Source: Christensenella sp. (GTDB taxonomy: Bacteria; Bacillota; Clostridia; Christensenellales; Maliibacteriaceae). From it: a stretch of 7,809 nucleotides of DNA. Both the position numbers and the translations under genes were made by a program. The notes beneath the pieces were generated by a model that worked only from the letters and a program-made list of their open reading frames with translations, had not been told where the DNA came from and searched no databases. This document shows, in pieces, positions 6,347-7,809 of the stretch. The stretch is taken from contig JAHZHV010000178.1 of NCBI GenBank assembly GCA_019420085.1, positions 1 to 7,809 of the forward strand, in the 5' to 3' direction. Each line of letters opens with the position of its first letter. Within the stretch, counting starts at the first letter, position 1.

Positions 6347-6658
6347 ATGCAGGATGTGTACGAACAGCGTGCGCAGATTTTCAAGGCGCTGTGCGATCCG
6401 CGGCGGCAGAAGATACTGGATCTGCTCAAAAGCGGCGAACAATGCGTCTGCAAACTGACCGAGCAGATGCAGCTGCCGCAGTCGTCGCTGTCCTATCATA
6501 TGAAGATCCTGTGCGCTTCGGGTATGGTCGTGGGACGCGAAGATGGCAAGTGGACGCATTATCGCATCGATCCGCAGGGATGCCGGCGTGTTGCGGCATT
6601 GCTGGCGGAGATTACTGCTGCGGCGCCGGATGCGGGAAACTGTGACTGCGGTCGATGA
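6347..6658 (+). CDS. arsR: ArsR/SmtB-family metal(loid)-sensing repressor
   Basis: This dimeric winged-helix repressor should release DNA when it binds a metal or metalloid ion. The product is 103 residues, a normal length. ATG 6347 follows the ribosome binding site AGGTGA (6337-6342). The order is FKALCDPRRQKILDLL (12-27), the metal site EQCVCKL (31-37, Cys33 and Cys35), the helix-turn-helix TEQMQLPQSSLSYHMKIL (38-55) and the beta-wing GMVVGREDGKWTHYRI (59-74). The CVC pair matches the type-1 site of arsenite-sensing ArsR; the third cysteine of the classical ELCVCDLC motif is Thr38 here. Additional cysteines lie at 56, 79 and in the CDC tail (99, 101), so a different metal or additional site is possible. 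The gene lies upstream of an ArsP-like permease and shares an operator-like box with it. Arsenic is the best guess for the inducer, not proven. Confidence 0.93.
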   Translation: MQDVYEQRAQIFKALCDPRRQKILDLLKSGEQCVCKLTEQMQLPQSSLSYHMKILCASGMVVGREDGKWTHYRIDPQGCRRVAALLAEITAAAPDAGNCDCGR

Positions 6659-6675
6659 CGGCATCGATGAAGGTG

Positions 6676-6702
6676 AGCCGCCGGCTGGGCGCGGCGGCTT
6701 TT
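6676..6702 (+). terminator. Weak terminator or attenuator between arsR and the permease
   Basis: AGCCGCC (6676-6682) pairs with GGCGGCT (6693-6699) around a GC-rich 10-base loop, followed by only four T (6699-6702). It may lower rather than stop transcription into the permease gene. Confidence 0.5.
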
Positions 6703-6714
6703 CTGACGGCATTC

Positions 6715-6734
6715 AAATCAATTTTTTTCGATTT
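6715..6734 (+). promoter_or_regulatory. Putative ArsR operator box 2 (upstream of the permease)
   Basis: The box AAATCAATTTTTTTCGATTT read on the minus strand is AAATCGAAAAAAATTGATTT. It differs from box 1 only at the three central positions 10-12. It ends six bases before the permease ribosome binding site AAGGGG (6740-6745). No convincing -35/-10 pair accompanies it; a weak TTTAAT at 6733-6738 is the nearest -10-like element. Confidence 0.66.
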
Positions 6735-6752
6735 TAATGAAGGGGTATGACG

Positions 6753-6819
6753 ATGTGGACGTGTTTGCAGAATGAAGGACTGGGCATGCAGTGGCTGAAC
6801 CGGCTGGTTGGCGCGCTTT
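6753..6819 (+). other. 5' coding fragment of the permease, out of frame with the rest
   Basis: ATG 6753 lies seven bases after AAGGGG (6740-6745) and begins MWTCLQNEGLGMQWLNRLVGAL. This looks like the usual N-terminus of clostridial ArsP-type permeases (a WLQNE..GM.WL..L stretch before the GxDT..RIG segment). Continuing in this frame gives unrelated residues and a stop at 6870-6872. The remainder of the family-like sequence (FGVDTTGRIG) is in the +1 frame from about 6817. The shift lies between about 6813 and 6826, near GCGCTTTGGTG. Confidence 0.66.
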
Positions 6820-7737
6820 GGTGTGGATACAACAGGGCGCATCGGGGCGGGCATTCAGTTTTTTGTCTATGACACCATGAAGATTTTGATTCTGCTGGCG
6901 TGCTTGATTTTTGTGATTTCGTATATTCAAAGTTACTTTCCGCCGGAGCGTACACGGCGCATTCTGGGACGCATGCATGGCATTGCCGCGAACTGCGCCG
7001 CGGCGCTGCTGGGGATGGTTACGCCGTTTTGCTCGTGTTCTTCCATTCCGCTGTTCATCGGCTTTACGGGTGCGGGGCTGCCGCTTGGCGTCACGTTCTC
7101 GTTTCTGATTTCCTCGCCGATGGTTGATCTTGGAAGCCTGGTGCTGCTGATGAGTATCTTTGGCTGGCGGATTGCCGTAGCGTATGTGCTCTTTGGCCTG
7201 ATGATCGCGGTGGCGGGCGGCACACTGATTGAGCGGATGCATCTGGAAGATCAGGTGGAGTCGTTTGTCCGAAGCGCATCGGCTGCGATGCCGCCGCAGG
7301 CGCAGCTGCGGCCGCGTGACCGTGCGGCGTTTGCGTATGCGCAGGTTACGGCGACGCTGCGCAAGGTTCTGATCTATGTGCTCATTGGCGTAGGAATCGG
7401 CGCTGTGATTCACAACTGGATTCCGCAGGCATTTGTTGTGGGACTTTTGGGAGAAAACAATCCCTTTGGCGTTGTGATGGCGACGCTTCTTGGTGCGCCG
7501 ATGTATGCGGATATTTTCGGTACGATCCCCATTGCCGAGGCATTGCTGGCAAAAGGCGCGCTGCTTGGCGTAGTACTGTCGTTCATGATGCGCGTAACGA
7601 CATTGTCGCTGCCGTCGCTGATTATGCTGCGCAAAGCGGTAAAACCCCGTCTTTTGCTGGTGTTTCTGGCAATTTGCCTGGTGGGTATCATGCTTGTCGG
7701 GTATGCGTTTAATGCAATGGCGTATTTTTTGTTGTGA
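6808..7737 (+). CDS. ArsP/DUF318-family permease (probable organoarsenical or metal efflux), frameshifted at its N-terminus
   Basis: This is an inner-membrane permease of the PF03773 group; characterised relatives include ArsP, which exports trivalent organoarsenicals, and metal-efflux proteins. The open frame starts at a TTG (6808) with no ribosome binding site, and the first natural ATG (6877) also lacks one. The true start is therefore probably 6753 in another frame. Counting from 6808, about eight membrane segments can be seen: near 25-42, 60-86, 92-115, 120-140, 184-205, 219-241, 245-274 and 281-307, with a hydrophilic loop near 141-180. The signature TPFCSCSSIPLFIGFTGAG (72-90, Cys75 and Cys77) and the following ISSPMVD are diagnostic. 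The C-terminal half holds GAPMYADIFGTIP (229-241), also typical. It lies 149 bases after arsR and has the same operator-like box. If the frameshift is real, the protein would lack only a short N-terminal leader but would be poorly translated. Confidence 0.87.
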   Translation: MARFGVDTTGRIGAGIQFFVYDTMKILILLACLIFVISYIQSYFPPERTRRILGRMHGIAANCAAALLGMVTPFCSCSSIPLFIGFTGAGLPLGVTFSFLISSPMVDLGSLVLLMSIFGWRIAVAYVLFGLMIAVAGGTLIERMHLEDQVESFVRSASAAMPPQAQLRPRDRAAFAYAQVTATLRKVLIYVLIGVGIGAVIHNWIPQAFVVGLLGENNPFGVVMATLLGAPMYADIFGTIPIAEALLAKGALLGVVLSFMMRVTTLSLPSLIMLRKAVKPRLLLVFLAICLVGIMLVGYAFNAMAYFLL

Positions 7738-7798
7738 CGCGCATGCCGATTTGGATGCGCTTGACAAAATAGAATGAAACAGGAGGAATGACTTTACA

Positions 7799-7809
7799 AT
7801 GGCATTATT
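7799..7809 (+). CDS. Start of a further gene, cut by the window end
   Basis: A strong AGGAGG (7781-7786) is followed by two possible ATGs: 7788 (one base away, reading MTLQWHY) and 7799 (12 bases after the GGAGG, reading MAL). Neither has ideal spacing; 7799 is preferred because deoC in this window uses the same 12-base distance. Only a few codons are visible, so no function can be proposed. It lies about 60 bases after the permease stop and may belong to the same transcript. Confidence 0.4.

Noticed and set aside
5476..6453. Minus-strand open frame (325 codons) across the surface-protein gene, terminator and arsR start
   Set aside because: It runs through a strong terminator and an operator region and has no recognisable domain; a shadow frame.
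7739..7760. Hairpin GCGCAT...ATGCGC after the permease as a terminator
   Set aside because: Only six base pairs, and no T-run follows; the next gene's ribosome binding site is close, so read-through seems intended.
6718..7767. Long minus-strand open frame (349 codons) opposite the permease
   Set aside because: Its product is a highly basic Gln/His/Arg-rich sequence without family resemblance, opposite a recognisable membrane protein; a shadow frame.

Overview
The window is an ordinary-looking stretch of a moderately GC-rich bacterial chromosome, most likely a gut-type Clostridia/Bacillota (low confidence on rank). The reasons are strong GGAGG ribosome binding sites before nearly every gene, compact hairpin-plus-T-run terminators, a UPF0371 (DUF1846) protein, a clostridial-style D-2-hydroxyacid dehydrogenase, and a Gram-positive surface protein ending in a QTGE-type sorting signal. 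All seven complete or nearly complete genes lie on the + strand. No RNA gene, CRISPR array, insertion sequence or phage gene was seen.

Layout. Positions 2-493 hold the 3' part of an O6-alkylguanine-DNA alkyltransferase gene (Ogt/MGMT), followed by a probable terminator and a good promoter (561-589). That promoter drives a UPF0371/DUF1846 gene (629-2113) and, 49 bases later, a D-2-hydroxyacid dehydrogenase gene (2163-3122), which ends at a terminator. Next comes deoC (3188-3868), with no visible promoter of its own and a clear terminator behind it. A TATAAT-type promoter then leads into a stand-alone acyltransferase-like gene (4030-4869). This resembles the catalytic domain of 2-oxoacid dehydrogenase E2, but the catalytic DHRxxDG motif reads DERICTG. 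An AT-rich spacer with its own promoter precedes a secreted, repeat-rich, beta-helix-like surface protein (4954-6219) with a signal peptide and a C-terminal VPQTGE-TM-KK anchor. A long hairpin terminator closes it.

The last 1.5 kb is a small metal/metalloid-responsive cassette: an ArsR/SmtB-family repressor with a CVC metal site (6347-6658) and an ArsP/DUF318-family permease (up to 7737). A near-palindromic 20-base box just upstream of arsR recurs, inverted and with 17 of 20 bases matching, just upstream of the permease. It is very likely the repressor's operator. A half-like third copy overlaps the arsR -35 region. The permease reading frame appears broken near its N-terminus: the ribosome binding site and first roughly 22 codons are in one frame, and the rest of the protein is in the +1 frame. 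A further gene seems to begin in the last bases of the window.

The most interesting points are the paired operator boxes, the permease frameshift (mutation, sequence error or, less likely, recoding) and the E2-like protein that has lost its catalytic His and Asp. Nothing here is convincingly a wholly new system.
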